Source: an uncultured bacterium (GTDB taxonomy: Bacteria > Verrucomicrobiota > Lentisphaeria > Victivallales > UBA1829). From it: 62,117 nucleotides of DNA. The translations under genes and the position numbers were made by a program. Shown piece after piece: positions 37,458-47,276 of this stretch (position 1 is its first letter; each line of letters opens with the position of its first letter). The stretch spans positions 1-62,117 of the forward strand of contig CASERY010000077.1 in NCBI GenBank assembly GCA_949290385.1, in the 5' to 3' direction. The notes under the pieces are model-generated. The model was given only the letters and a program-made list of their open reading frames with translations. It was not told where the DNA came from and searched no databases.

Positions 37458-38555
37458 ATGAGCGAAACACAGGATATCTTTTATGAGGTTCTTCAAAAGG
37501 GAATTGAAGAAAATGCTTCGGACTGGCACATCAAGGAGAATACCCCGATAGCATTACGTATTGCCGGTGAAATGGTACAGCTGGATGTTACGGCAGATAA
37601 GAATTTCATCAAGGAAATCATAGGGGAGATGATAAGTCCTTCTCAGATGGAAAAATATCTGGAAATCGGAGATATGGATGTTTCGTATTAGCCTAAAGGG
37701 ATCGGGCGTTTTCGTGTGAATATTCATCGTCAGCGCGGAATGGATTCCATTTCCATGCGTTATGTGAAAAGCAAGATCCGGACAACGCAGGAACTTTCTC
37801 TTCCACCGGTGCTTGATAAAATTGCATCATTCCCACGGGGAATTGTGATCGTGACAGGGACAACAGGTTCCGGAAAATCCACTACACTGGCGGCCATGCT
37901 GAATTATATGAATCAGCATTATTCGTATCACGTAGTGACAATTGAGGATCCTATTGAGTATGAATTTGAAGACAATATGTGCCTGTTTGAACAGCGGGAA
38001 GTTGGACTTGACACCTGCAGTTTCCAAAGCGCACTGGTTCATGTGCTGCGTCAGGACCCGGATATTATTATGATTGGAGAAATGCGCGACAGAGCATCTT
38101 TTGAAGCTGCGCTTACTGCGTCCGATACAGGCCACCTGGTGTTGACAACACTGCATGCGACAAATGCTTCTCAGGTTATTACCCGAATTCTGGATTTTTA
38201 TCCGAAAGCGGAACAGGAATCTGTCCGTGAGTCTCTGGCGTTGAATCTGCGGGCGACGATTGCCCAGCGTCTTCTTCCAAAGGCTTTTGGTTCTGAAATG
38301 GTTCCTGTGAATGAAATCATGATCAATACCCCGGTGGTGACGAACCTCCTCCAGAAAGACCGTTTGGAACTTCTGTAGAAGGCTATTGACAATGGTTAGG
38401 ATGATGGAATGCTGACTTTCAATGCATCCATTCTTCAGCGTATCAATAAAGGAGAGATTACAGAGGAAGTCGGACTGGAGGCTTCGGATGAGCCTGAAGC
38501 TTTGAAGATGAACTTGAAAGGCATCTTTATTTCCCAGGATACTTTGATCAACTGA
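37458..38555 (+). CDS. pilT: PilT-type retraction ATPase (three in-frame TAG)
   Basis: A 365-residue secretion ATPase. N-terminal domain SDWHIKENTPIALRIAGE, then IGRFRVNIHRQRG, Walker A VTGTTGSGKSTTLAAM, the Asp box VTIEDPIEYEFED, Walker B DPDIIMIGEMRD, the His box TGHLVLTTLHATNA and the arginine-rich DFYPKAEQESVRESLALNLRATIAQRLLP. TAG at residue 78 (37689) stands between DVSY and the FRVN motif, residue 307 (38376) and residue 314 (38397) lie in the C-terminal helices just before DGMLTFN. PilT retracts type IV pili; no pilB/pilC neighbours are visible, so it may serve pili encoded elsewhere. TGA end. Confidence 0.93.
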
Positions 38556-38603
38556 TTCTTCCGGGAAGTCGTATTTTTTTATAGTATATAGTATTTGCTC
38601 ATG

Positions 38604-38643
38604 CCCGGAATTTCATCATTATTACAGAATGATGGATTCCGGG
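38604..38643 (+). other. Strong hairpin after pilT
   Basis: CCCGGAAT plus TTCATCATT pairs with AATGATGG plus ATTCCGGG, an almost continuous 16-bp stem with one bulge and a 7-base loop. No T tract follows; it may be a terminator with an atypical tail or an mRNA 3' end. Confidence 0.55.
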
Positions 38644-38863
38644 TGTGAATCGCATAAGTTTACCTATTGAATTATAGACTCTGTTTTTGTTGTAAATTTC
38701 GGATCTTTGGATTCAAGTAATTTCTGTAGAATTCATAATGGTTTCCGTCTTCGTAATATTTTTCAGGGGATTCCAGAAGAGTTTTTCCTGGATTGCTACA
38801 GATCCGGCAGATTTTCCATGTGGGAAAATACCTGTCAGCTGGTTGCAAATGCAGTTTTGAAAG

Positions 38864-39166
38864 ATGATATGGATGCCTCCTGCGTTTAAAGATATGAAGC
38901 GCGTCGAGTTGCAAATGCAGTTGTTTGGGAAAGATTTTTTTGTCCAAGATCCTGGAGTCTCTTTTGCTGTAGATTCTGTTTATGAATGGTGGGACCACAG
39001 TGGAGAAAAAAGAGAATTTATCCTGTATCCCAGTTGTTTGTAGAAGGCCGACAGGACATTTGGATTTTCTGAGATGCAGAGAGGGGAATGGTATTCTCTA
39101 CATCATTGGGAATAGTGGGAGGCTCGGAAATCCGGAAGTGCAAGCAAAGAGCTGTTCCGGGCTTAA
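38864..39166 (+). CDS. Doubtful ORF, open only if TAG is sense
   Basis: A 100-codon frame beginning MIWMPPAFKDMKRVELQ, containing YEWWDHSGEKREFILYPSC and ending at TAA. It includes TAG at 39041-39043 and 39113-39115. No family and no convincing ribosome-binding site. The second TAG is followed by T, unlike every TAG in the recognisable genes here, which argues against it being translated. A 14-bp duplication (TTGCAAATGCAGTT near 38842 and 38909) overlaps it. Confidence 0.2.
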
Positions 39167-39313
39167 TGTCTTTGCTGGAAGGGTTTTTTGAGGAAAATAT
39201 GCCGGGGAAAAGCGTTTAGCAGTGGAGTTTTGCCTGAGAAGCAGTATATTATGAGGCAACTCTATGGTTTATAAAAAACGTCGGGCTTGGCATCCTGACA
39301 GAAGGAAAGAAAT

Positions 39314-41209
39314 ATGCATCAATTCAGAACGCATACCTGCGGAGCATTGCGGAAATGCAATGTGGGCGAAACGGTACGAATCTCCGGCTGGATCAACAGC
39401 GTGCGTGACCATGGCGGAGTGATTTTTATTGATCTGCGCGACCATTACGGGAAAACACAGGTTGTGATCAACCCGAAAATGCATTTTTATCAGGAACTGG
39501 AACGCTGGAGAGTGGAGACGGTTGTCTGCTTTACCGGCAAAGTGGTTGCCAGAACTCCGGAGACCGTGAATCCTAAACTCGCAACGGGAGAAATTGAGGT
39601 AGTTGCAGAGGATATGACAGTTCTCGGAGAGACAGAGCAGATCCCATTTCAGATTGTTAAGGATGAGGATGCTCCGGAAGCTCTCCGCTTGAAGTACCGT
39701 TTTCTGGATCTCAGAAGAGAAGAGCTTCATAATAAGATTATTCTCCGCTCGAAAATCATCGAGGAAATCCGGCGGGAAATGTGGGCAATGGGATTTAATG
39801 AGTTCCAGACTCCCATCCTGACAAGCAGCTCTCCGGAAGGTGCCCGGGATTATCTGGTGCCATCCCGTCTTCATACTGGAAAATTTTATGCGCTTCCTCA
39901 GAGTCCGCAGCAGTTTAAGCAGCTGCTGATGGTTGCGGGTTTCGACAAATATTTTCAGATCGCGCCCTGTTTCCGGGATGAGGATGCACGTGCAGACCGT
40001 TCACCAGGAGAGTTCTATCAGCTGGATATTGAAATGAGTTTTGCTACGCAGGAAGATGTTTTCAAAGTCTGTGAAGATCTTCTGAGCAAAGTTTTCAGCA
40101 AGTTTACCACAAAAAAGGTTACACCGGCACCTTTCCCGAGAATTCCATTCCGTGAAGCAATGGAAAAGTACGGAAGCGATAAACCGGATCTGCGCAATCC
40201 ACTGTTTATGGTGGATTTATCGGAACTTTTCCGGAAATCCGGATTCAAGGCATTTGCATCCACGGTGGAAAAGGGCGGGGTTGTTAAAGGCATGCGTGTG
40301 CCGGGAATTGTAGGTGTTCAGCCCCGTACCTTCTATGATAAGATGGAGGCGTTTGCCAAGGAGAACGGAGCCAAGGGACTTGGCTACATAATGTGGACCC
40401 GGGAAGGTGAAATCAAGGGGCCGATTGCTAAATTCATGAAGCCTGAGGAGCTGACAGAGCTTGAGAAACAGGCAAATATTGAAAAGGGTGATGCCCTCTT
40501 CTTTATGTGCGATACCCGGGAAAAAGCCAATGAACTGGGCGGAAAGGTCCGTGCAGCGTTTGGTGAGAAATTGAACCTGATTAACCCGGATGAATTTAAT
40601 TTCTGCTGGATTGTGGATTTCCCGTTCTTTGAGAAGGATGAGGAAACTGGCAAGATTATCTTCTCACACAATCCGTTCTCAATGCCTCAGGGCGGAATGG
40701 ATGCTCTGCTGAACAAGGATCCATTGGATATTGTGGCTTATCAGTATGACATTGTGTGCAACGGGATTGAACTGAGCTCTGGAGCCGTGCGTAATCATCA
40801 GCCCGAACTTATGTACAAGGCTTTTGAAATGACCGGATACAGTCGTGAAACAGTGGATGAAAAATTTGGCGGCATGATTAATGCCTTTAAACTTGGTGCG
40901 CCTCCGCATGCCGGTGTGGCTCCCGGAATTGACCGCATGGTAATGCTGCTGACAGACTCGCCAAATATTCGTGAAGTTATTGCGTTCCCGTTCAACCAGC
41001 AGGCTCAGGACTTGATGCAAAATGCCCCCAGCACGATTGACATGAAACAGTTGCGTGATCTGAGAATTGTACCGATTCCTCATGAATTGAAATTTGAAGA
41101 GACTTTCAAAAAGATTCTTGCGGAAGCGGAAAAAGTCAAAGCTGCAGAAGCAGCTGCTGCACAGGCTGCGGGAGCGGCGGCCGGTGGAAGTGTTTCCGAG
41201 AAGAAGTAA
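39314..41209 (+). CDS. aspS: Aspartyl-tRNA synthetase (bacterial type, Ala-rich tail)
   Basis: A 631-residue class II synthetase. The OB anticodon domain (residues 1-110) holds [23 protein letters not shown]. The catalytic core has [28 protein letters not shown], motif 2 [11 protein letters not shown], and motif 3 [11 protein letters not shown]; the bacterial GAD insertion spans about 300-420. The tail (610-631) is [20 protein letters not shown] followed by GSVSEKK, an unusual low-complexity extension beyond the family end. No TAG in 631 codons. ATG with GAAGGAAAG upstream; TAA end. Confidence 0.97.
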   Translation: MHQFRTHTCGALRKCNVGETVRISGWINSVRDHGGVIFIDLRDHYGKTQVVINPKMHFYQELERWRVETVVCFTGKVVARTPETVNPKLATGEIEVVAEDMTVLGETEQIPFQIVKDEDAPEALRLKYRFLDLRREELHNKIILRSKIIEEIRREMWAMGFNEFQTPILTSSSPEGARDYLVPSRLHTGKFYALPQSPQQFKQLLMVAGFDKYFQIAPCFRDEDARADRSPGEFYQLDIEMSFATQEDVFKVCEDLLSKVFSKFTTKKVTPAPFPRIPFREAMEKYGSDKPDLRNPLFMVDLSELFRKSGFKAFASTVEKGGVVKGMRVPGIVGVQPRTFYDKMEAFAKENGAKGLGYIMWTREGEIKGPIAKFMKPEELTELEKQANIEKGDALFFMCDTREKANELGGKVRAAFGEKLNLINPDEFNFCWIVDFPFFEKDEETGKIIFSHNPFSMPQGGMDALLNKDPLDIVAYQYDIVCNGIELSSGAVRNHQPELMYKAFEMTGYSRETVDEKFGGMINAFKLGAPPHAGVAPGIDRMVMLLTDSPNIREVIAFPFNQQAQDLMQNAPSTIDMKQLRDLRIVPIPHELKFEETFKKILAEAEKVKAAEAAAAQAAGAAAGGSVSEKK

Positions 41210-41243
41210 GATGTTTTGAATCGCGGAGAATTTGAGATTTGTC

Positions 41244-41867
41244 ATGGGATTGATCAGCCGTTATCGAACAACGAATTCCAAAGTCAGCGGACGCTAGGCC
41301 GCGACAGGATTGTTTTTGTTTGCCTAGACGGCTGTGATCCTGACTGTGCTTATTTGGAGAGCAGTTGTATGGATTTCAGATTACTCGGAGCGTTTTACAA
41401 AATATGATAAAATGATTGAGCAGGCCGGGTTGCGCAACGGCGTAGATCCCTGTCTGCTCAAAGCTGTTATTTGGCGGGAGAGCCGTTTCGATCGAACTGC
41501 AATTGGTTCCAAAGGTGAAGTCGGTCTGATGCAGGTTATGCCGAAATATGCCGGCTTGGAATGGGCTCGCTAGCATGGAATGGAAATTCCTTCCAGAGGG
41601 GCTCTGATGGACCCGCGATTTAATATAGAAGTGGGGTCCTGGTACCTGGGAAGAGCTTTGAAAAGATGGCGTAATTACAATGACTGTGTGGCGCTTGCGC
41701 TCTGCGAGTACAATGCAGGACAGGTCCGGGCAGAGGCCTGGAAGCCGTTGACGCCGGAGGGGTCTGTCAGGGAACGGATTGATATTGCGTCTACGCTGGG
41801 CTATGTAAACGACATACTGGAGAAATATCGGGATTATCAGCAGCAGGAGCTGCAGAATAAGAAATAA
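41244..41867 (+). CDS. Membrane-anchored lytic transglycosylase, SLT family (three in-frame TAG)
   Basis: A 207-residue protein. A short basic head leads into one transmembrane helix (residues about 20-42, LFLFA-X-TAVILTVLIWRAVVW) and then an SLT goose-lysozyme domain: VDPCLLKAVIWRESRFD with the catalytic Glu, GSKGEVGLMQVMP, and ALALCEYNAGQVRAEAW. It cleaves peptidoglycan glycan strands. TAG at residue 18 (41295), residue 28 (41325, within the membrane helix) and residue 110 (41571, WAR-X-HG). ATG 41244 is the first upstream start, reached only through the first two TAG codons. TAA end. Confidence 0.85.
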
Positions 41868-41915
41868 GAGAACTTTATAAAAAATGCCTTTTTGTGAAAA
41901 CTGAGGAGTTCATTG

Positions 41916-42707
41916 ATGAAAAGAAGCTTTCCTACTCTATGGACATTTTCGGCTATCCTGAGCTTATAGGTTTTATTTTTACTCCCTTATGATGCGGAGG
42001 CGCGTTCTGCCCGGAAGCAGTATTCGTCGCCTGACGTTATCCGATGGGACTTTGAGAACAGTCGACTGGAGGATGGTATTCCTTCCGGCTGGGAATACAA
42101 AGGAAAAATGGGAACTCCGGATGTGACTTACGCTCTTGTTAAGGATGCTGATACCGGAGAACAGGTTTTAAAGATTACTTCCAAAAAAGCAACGGGAGTT
42201 CTTCTGAGAGAACTGGCTGTAAATTTTGAGGAGTATCCATGGATTCGATGGCGCTGGAAAGCCGGGCTTTTGCCCTCTGGAGCAGATGCGCGGGTAAAAT
42301 CCAAGGATGACCAGGGAATTGCTCTGTATATTGGATACGGGACATTCCGACAGAAGAGTATTTCCTATACATGGGAAACGATGACGCCGAAAAATGCAAC
42401 GGGAAAATCTGTCTACAATGGACTTGTAACCGTGTTCTGGACATGCCTGAGAAATCAGGATGATCCGAAGGATACCTGGGTCGTTGAACAGCGCAATGTG
42501 CTGGAGGATCTGAAAAAATATCTGGGGAAATATCCCTCTGATCTTGCATTAAGTATTTCCTGCAACAGTCAGTATACCGGAACCAACGCTGTGGTTTATC
42601 TGGATTACATTGAGTTCAGAAAGGCTCCCCTGCAGGAAGATGAGAAAGACGTAGCGGAAAAGACCGCAGAGGAATCATCTGCTTCTGAGTCGGAGGCTGG
42701 GAAATAA
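41916..42707 (+). CDS. Secreted DUF3047-like protein (TAG in signal peptide)
   Basis: A 263-residue exported protein. The signal peptide is MKRSFPTLWTFSAILSL-X-VLFLLP and ends near AEA; TAG 41967-41969 (residue 18) lies in the middle of its hydrophobic core. The mature part has VIRWDFE, PSGWEYKG, YPWIRWRWKAGLLPSGA, DDQGIALYIGYG and VYLDYIEFRKAP, matching the beta-sandwich DUF3047 family of unknown function, which may bind carbohydrate. An acidic tail closes it. GAGG lies upstream of the ATG. TAA end. Confidence 0.8.
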
Positions 42708-43135
42708 GGTAAAAATTTCTTTCTGCAGAAGAAAGTTCCTGATTCTTTAGCAGAAAATGAACCATCCCGTTTATTCTTTTCAGTTTGTCTTTATTCTGCA
42801 TCGGAGAATAAAGACGCCGGCTGAAAATGGATAGATGGGATTGTTCTTTTATGCAACATGAGATTAACGGAAAAAGTAGCTTTTTGTTTCTTCGCCTCTT
42901 GGCGGAATAAATAAAATAAGCTATATTTGAGCTTGAAAAAGACTGTGAGAGGTATAGAATAAATCAGGATGGAATGATTGAAATAAGTCAGCATTATTTT
43001 GATATGAAAAATGGAAATACAGCGCTGAAAAAATTTTGTCCTGAAACTGCTGGTGGATAAAAAATAGGCCGACAGAATGGTTTTCCGCCTGTTTTTGAAA
43101 GGGACAGCCTGCACAGTTTTCCCCGGAGGAATTCA
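42708..43135. other. Intergenic region with a strong hairpin
   Basis: GTCTTTATTCT (42787-42797) pairs perfectly with AGAATAAAGAC (42805-42815), an 11-bp stem with a 7-base loop and no T tract. Minus-strand ORFs here have no family or ribosome site. CCCCGGAGGAATTC at 43120-43133 is the ribosome-binding site of the next gene. Confidence 0.5.
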
Positions 43136-44173
43136 ATGAGAAGACAAATGAATATCTGGAAAGCCGTTTTTTGCGGATAGGCATTTTTGTGCCTGTTTAC
43201 TGCGGGCTGCCGCCGGGAGGAGACAAAGCCGCCTATGGATTAGAATGAACAGGGGAAAGCCGCTTCCGCAGAATATCAGAAGACCCGGATTCCAGATTAT
43301 AACTCTCCGGCAAATGCTTTTCTGCTGTTGAAAGATCTGAATTTGCCGGAAGAGGAGTCCCGATATTTGATAGCAGCTTGTCTTCAGGGATTGTGGGACC
43401 AGAAAAGAGTGGATGCTTATTTGATGCAGGTGCGTCCGGTGATATCTTCTGTGAAGGATGTTGTCGCTAAAGAATATTATTTGAGTCCAAGAGTTGCATC
43501 CCCGGATGAGGATATGGATTATCTGACGTCTGTCAGAGCATATGTGGCTGCACTGCTGATATCCAGTGAGAACTATCTGAGAAACGGGAAAAACCGGGAA
43601 GAAGGGCTGTTGCGCTTAAAACATGTGCTTACGCTTGTAAAAATGATGAATGAATATCCGTCCTGCTTCCTGGAACTGCTTGTTGTTCAGGCAAACATCG
43701 GACGGGTTTCTGATATGTTGGTACATCTGAGAGATATGAAAATCATCTCAGAAGAAGAGTTTTTATCCTTGGTTCAGGAAGCCGGCGATATGCAGCTGAG
43801 TCCAAAAGGCCTTTATTCTGCTTTGATTGGAGAAGGTCGTATGTTGACTTTCCTTGCGGATGGATTGCGTAACGGGACCATCCGGGAGCGGGATTTGCAG
43901 GAAATGCTTGGAGTTAATGACCCGCAACTATATTACAGCCTAAAATTTGTGAATACCCAGAAAATTTCAAGCGTGCTGGATTAGGAATTTGCCAGCATTT
44001 TGAAAGCTTACATGACAGGACGCAGCTATATACAGGATCTTTCCCTTTATCAGAACTTGACTCCATCTGATGTTCTTTTCCTTCAGTATTTCCTGACTCC
44101 TGCCCAGAAGCTTTTGCCTAAAATAAAAAGTTCTTATCAGAAGACGGTATTTATGCAGACTGGAAAAAAATAA
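43136..44173 (+). CDS. Lipoprotein of unknown function (three in-frame TAG)
   Basis: A 345-residue predicted lipoprotein. The signal is KAVFCG-X-AFLCLFTAGC with the lipobox TAGC (Cys about residue 25). TAG 43178-43180 (residue 15) is within the hydrophobic core, TAG 43241-43243 (36) just after the lipobox and TAG 43982-43984 (283) near the end. The body is alpha-helical (LLRLKHVLTLVKMMNEY, LLVVQANIGRVSDMLVHL), suggesting a TPR-like or helical-repeat fold. GGAGG lies 8-12 bases before ATG 43136. TAA end. No function assigned. Confidence 0.78.
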
Positions 44174-44213
44174 AAGCAGACTATTTCTCTTTCCTGCATC
44201 AGGGCGATTACAG

Positions 44214-44318
44214 ATGAAAGCGAGAGAACACATTTATTGCTGGATATTTGAAAATGGTCATTACAAAGTTCTGACTTGCTCTAGTGAAATCAAGAATGCC
44301 TGGATGCATTTTCTTTGA
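44214..44318 (+). CDS. Possible 34-residue small protein
   Basis: MKAREHIYCWIFENGHYKVL begins a 34-codon frame that ends at TGA, with AGGG 9 bases upstream of the ATG. Two Cys and several aromatics. No family. It follows the lipoprotein by 40 bases on the same strand. The rest of 44174-44559 shows no gene. Confidence 0.3.
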   Translation: MKAREHIYCWIFENGHYKVLTCSSEIKNAWMHFL

Positions 44319-44559
44319 GATGATTGTTTCAAGATATCGTTTCATCCGTGAAATGATATGATAAGAGAAATGTTTGAAGAAAGCGTTTCCTTGCAGGGTG
44401 TTGCATTGCAAAAGGATTTTTTCCTTTCTGACTTGTATTTACCCTGTTTACATAGATTGGATTTTCCTGAGTGAAAGTAATTCTTCCTGGGAGAATTTTC
44501 CTGAAAAACGAAAAATAACCCTTTTGAAAGAGTCCCCAAGCAAATAAAGGAATTAAAGC

Positions 44560-45453
44560 ATGGAAGTTTCTATTGCAACAGATTTTAATGGAAGTACCGG
44601 GAAACCCGGAAATTCAATGCGTCAGATAGCAGAAGCCGGATTCACGCATCTTCACTGGTGCCATCAGTGGTGTACAGATTATCTTTACAGCGATTCAGAA
44701 ATTGAGCAGATTGGAAACTGGATGAAGGAATTCGGTTTGAAGCTTCTGGACATCCATGGAAGCTAGGGAACGGAAAAATACTGGTGTGATCCGGATGAAT
44801 ATACACGCCGGGCAGGAGTGGAGCTGGTCGCCAACCGTATCAGAATGTTTCAGAAGCTGAATGGTTCAGGAACGATTATGATGCATATCCCGCATTTTAA
44901 GAACAGTACGCCGGAAGAAGAAAAGGGAAGTATCCTGATGAAAGTGGATGCGTTTCGACGTTCTATGGATGATTTGATTCCGATTCTGCGGAATGCCGGA
45001 ACCTCCATCGCCATTGAAAATATGTGGGGGGATAACTGGGAGATCATCTTTACTCTGCTTGCAGAATATCCAGCAGATGTTCTGGGGATCTGCTATGATT
45101 CCGGCCACGCAAACAGCAATGAGCTCAAGCAGATGGATTTTCTGGAAAAAGGTAAATCACGTCTGGCTGCGCTCCATCTGCATGATAATGACGGATCTGG
45201 AGATCAGCACAGGCCTCCGTTCTACGGCACGGTAGACTGGCCGCGTCTGGCCGGCATTATTGCAACATCCGGCTATCCAAGACAGATTAGTTATGAGATG
45301 AGCATAGGCTCTTCACAGTTCCGTATTCCTGATGTGATGCCTCAGCCGGAGGATGTCTGCCGGGCATTCCTGAAGGATGCCTATGAACGCTGTGTCAAGT
45401 TCGCTCAAATGGTGGAAACTGCCCGACGGAAAGTTCAGACAGAAAAAGCATAA
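44560..45453 (+). CDS. Sugar phosphate isomerase/epimerase-like TIM barrel (one in-frame TAG)
   Basis: A 297-residue AP-endonuclease-2-type barrel. Strands visible: VSIATDFNG, FTHLHWCHQW, GLKLLDIHGS, GTIMMHIPHF, TSIAIENMWGD, GICYDSGHAN, AALHLHDNDGSGDQH, QISYEMS. Metal ligands are the Glu of AIENM, Asp/His of DSGHA, His/Asp of LHDND and the final Glu. TAG 44764-44766 (residue 69) directly follows the conserved LDIHGS strand end. Probably epimerises or isomerises a sugar. AAGGAATTAAAGC precedes the ATG. TAA end. Confidence 0.88.
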
Positions 45454-45716
45454 AAGAACAATAGCGTTTTCAGACTGATTTTCTCCCCATGACTCAAGAC
45501 TGCACAAGACCTTGACTCAAGATCCCGGTTACCAGATGAAAATTCGTACACGTTTTGTAGGGCTGTTTGCTGTTCTGACTACAGAGGAATGAATGTCCCT
45601 CTCTTGCTTAACGGATGAATTTTTATACGGGCATTTTGAAAAAAAACTTTTTATAAAAGGGGGGTATAACAGACTTCTGCCAGAAACGACGCTATTTTTC
45701 ATCGTTTCAATTTTTA

Positions 45717-45770
45717 TCTTTCCGGCCCGGTTTGAAAAATCCAGGCTGGAAAGATTGATTTTTTTATTTT
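45717..45770. terminator. Bidirectional terminator between the TIM-barrel gene and yceD
   Basis: TCTTTCCGGCC (from 45717) pairs with GGCTGGAAAGA (45744-45754) followed by a T-rich run to 45770 on the plus strand. It separates convergent genes. The rest of 45454-45716 holds only an 18-codon start-like frame (MKIRTRFVGLFAVLTTEE, 45537-45593), too short to support. Confidence 0.65.
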
Positions 45771-46249
45771 AAGGCATCCAGTGCACTCCACGGATTGTTT
45801 TCCGGCGGAATTTCCGGTTCCGTTTTTTGAGGGCACTTGCATTTTTCATGGTTCAAATTAGCTCCGCAATGAGGACACAACCCCTTGCAGTTTTCAGAGC
45901 AGTGAAAATATTCAGGCATACTCAGAAGAAGTTCCTCCCGGATATCTTCTGAAATATCGATTTCTTTTCCCTGCGCATTTTCATGGAGAATACAGAGATG
46001 CTCGGCTTTAATGACAGGCCGTATTGTATCAAGACAACGTGCACACTGGGTTTCAATTTGAATTTGAGCACTCCCGGTTACAAGCAGATCCTGGCCTGCC
46101 ATGGATGCTGAAAGCGTATAGCTTATGTCGGTGAGCGGAACCACAGGCAGGTGCGGATCGGACTTAAGGTCCAGGAGATCCTATGGTTCAGTTCCCTTTA
46201 CAATCAGAGGTTCATCCGGGAGAATGTGGCAAGTGTTGATTTTAATCAT
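45764..46249 (-). CDS. yceD: YceD/DUF177 family protein (one in-frame TAG)
   Basis: A 161-residue protein. After MIKINTCHILPDEPLIVKG it has the DUF177 pattern P-x-D-L-L-D-L, ISYTLSASMAGQDLLVTGS, the paired Cys in ETQCARCLDT and the C-terminal zinc-like GLCPHCGANLNHEKCKC. TAG (minus strand; plus 46181-46183) is residue 23, within the conserved leading segment. DUF177 proteins are linked to 23S rRNA maturation and normally precede rpmF; no rpmF is visible downstream here. The start ATG at 46249 is only reachable through the TAG. TAA end. Confidence 0.88.
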
Positions 46250-46298
46250 GGTTAATCCCTCCAGAATTTTTAGAATACAACTGGAATAATACTGTTCC

Positions 46299-46787
46299 TT
46301 ACAGATTTCCTTCTTCTGCTTTTTTCCGGATTGCCCGGGCAATATCAGGCGGCACAAATGCGGAGACATCTCCTCCATTGAGAGCAATTTCCTTGATAAG
46401 TCTGGAGCTGACAAAGGAATAATCCGGGCTGGGCATTACAAAAAGCGTTTCACATTCCTCATTCAGTTGGCGGTTCATGAGGGCCATCTGGAATTCATAT
46501 TCAAAATCTGATACTGCGCGCAATCCGCGGAGGACGGCACAGGCATCAAATTCCTTCAGAGCATTGGCCAGGAGTCCGTGAAAGGAGGCTACTTCTATAT
46601 TGGGATAATTCTTCAAGACTTTGCGGAGCAGCTCCATGCGTTCCGGAATGGAAAACATCGGTTTTTTTTCAGAATTGACAGCAACTGCGACTACGACTCT
46701 GTCAAAAATATGACTGGCCCGGATTGTTACATCCAGATGTCCGTTTGTTACGGGATCGAAACTTCCCGGATACAGAATAGTTCTCAT
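46299..46787 (-). CDS. coaD: Phosphopantetheine adenylyltransferase
   Basis: A 162-residue enzyme of coenzyme A synthesis; it transfers AMP to 4'-phosphopantetheine. Motifs: YPGSFDPVTNGHLDV (nucleotidyltransferase HxGH variant TNGH), VLRGLRAVSDFEYEFQMALMNR and SFVSSRLIKEIA (the ISST-like signature). The ATG at 46787 gives the canonical MRTILYPGSFDP start. It overlaps no neighbour and follows the monooxygenase-like gene. No TAG; TAA end. Confidence 0.96.
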   Translation of the reverse strand: MRTILYPGSFDPVTNGHLDVTIRASHIFDRVVVAVAVNSEKKPMFSIPERMELLRKVLKNYPNIEVASFHGLLANALKEFDACAVLRGLRAVSDFEYEFQMALMNRQLNEECETLFVMPSPDYSFVSSRLIKEIALNGGDVSAFVPPDIARAIRKKAEEGNL

Positions 46788-46815
46788 ACTGGTGTTTTCG
46801 CCTTTTTCATGCTGC

Positions 46816-47130
46816 TTATTTACAGGCAGGTTCAACAACGTTCATTGTTTTTGCGGAGACCATGCCCCGGGTTTTTTCACGGTAGTCATTCATATGCGGA
46901 GATGCAAGATGAGCTTTCAGAGCATCCATGGATTCCCAGCATTCCAGGATCGTCACAAGGGTATCTGAACAAGGTTTCTGTGCAGAGAGTCCGGAGGGAT
47001 AATCCACATTGGGCTGATACATAAGACAGCCTTTTTCTGCGCGCACCGTGGGGACCATGGCATTAAAAATTTCAAGAAATTTTTCCCGCATGCCGGGTTT
47101 GACATCAGAGGTTGCAATTACATAGATCAT
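46816..47130 (-). CDS. Antibiotic biosynthesis monooxygenase (ABM) domain protein
   Basis: A 104-residue ferredoxin-like ABM protein (YgiN-type). It shows VIATSDVKPGMREKFLEIFNAM, EKGCLMYQPN, LVTILECWESMDALKAHLASPHM. Small ABM proteins are dimeric cofactor-free oxygenases or quinol-related enzymes; the substrate cannot be inferred. GGAGA lies before the ATG. No TAG; TAA end. Confidence 0.9.
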   Translation of the reverse strand: MIYVIATSDVKPGMREKFLEIFNAMVPTVRAEKGCLMYQPNVDYPSGLSAQKPCSDTLVTILECWESMDALKAHLASPHMNDYREKTRGMVSAKTMNVVEPACK

Positions 47131-47276
47131 GGATATGTCTCCTTTTAGAATTCGCAGTGCGGAAAATCTGGGGGATTATTCCGCAGAAAATATATCCGGA
47201 CAAGTGGCATAAATACGTCCGGAGAACTCAACATAATATACCGCATCCGCTGAAAATTGCGAATCTGCAAGCCTGT

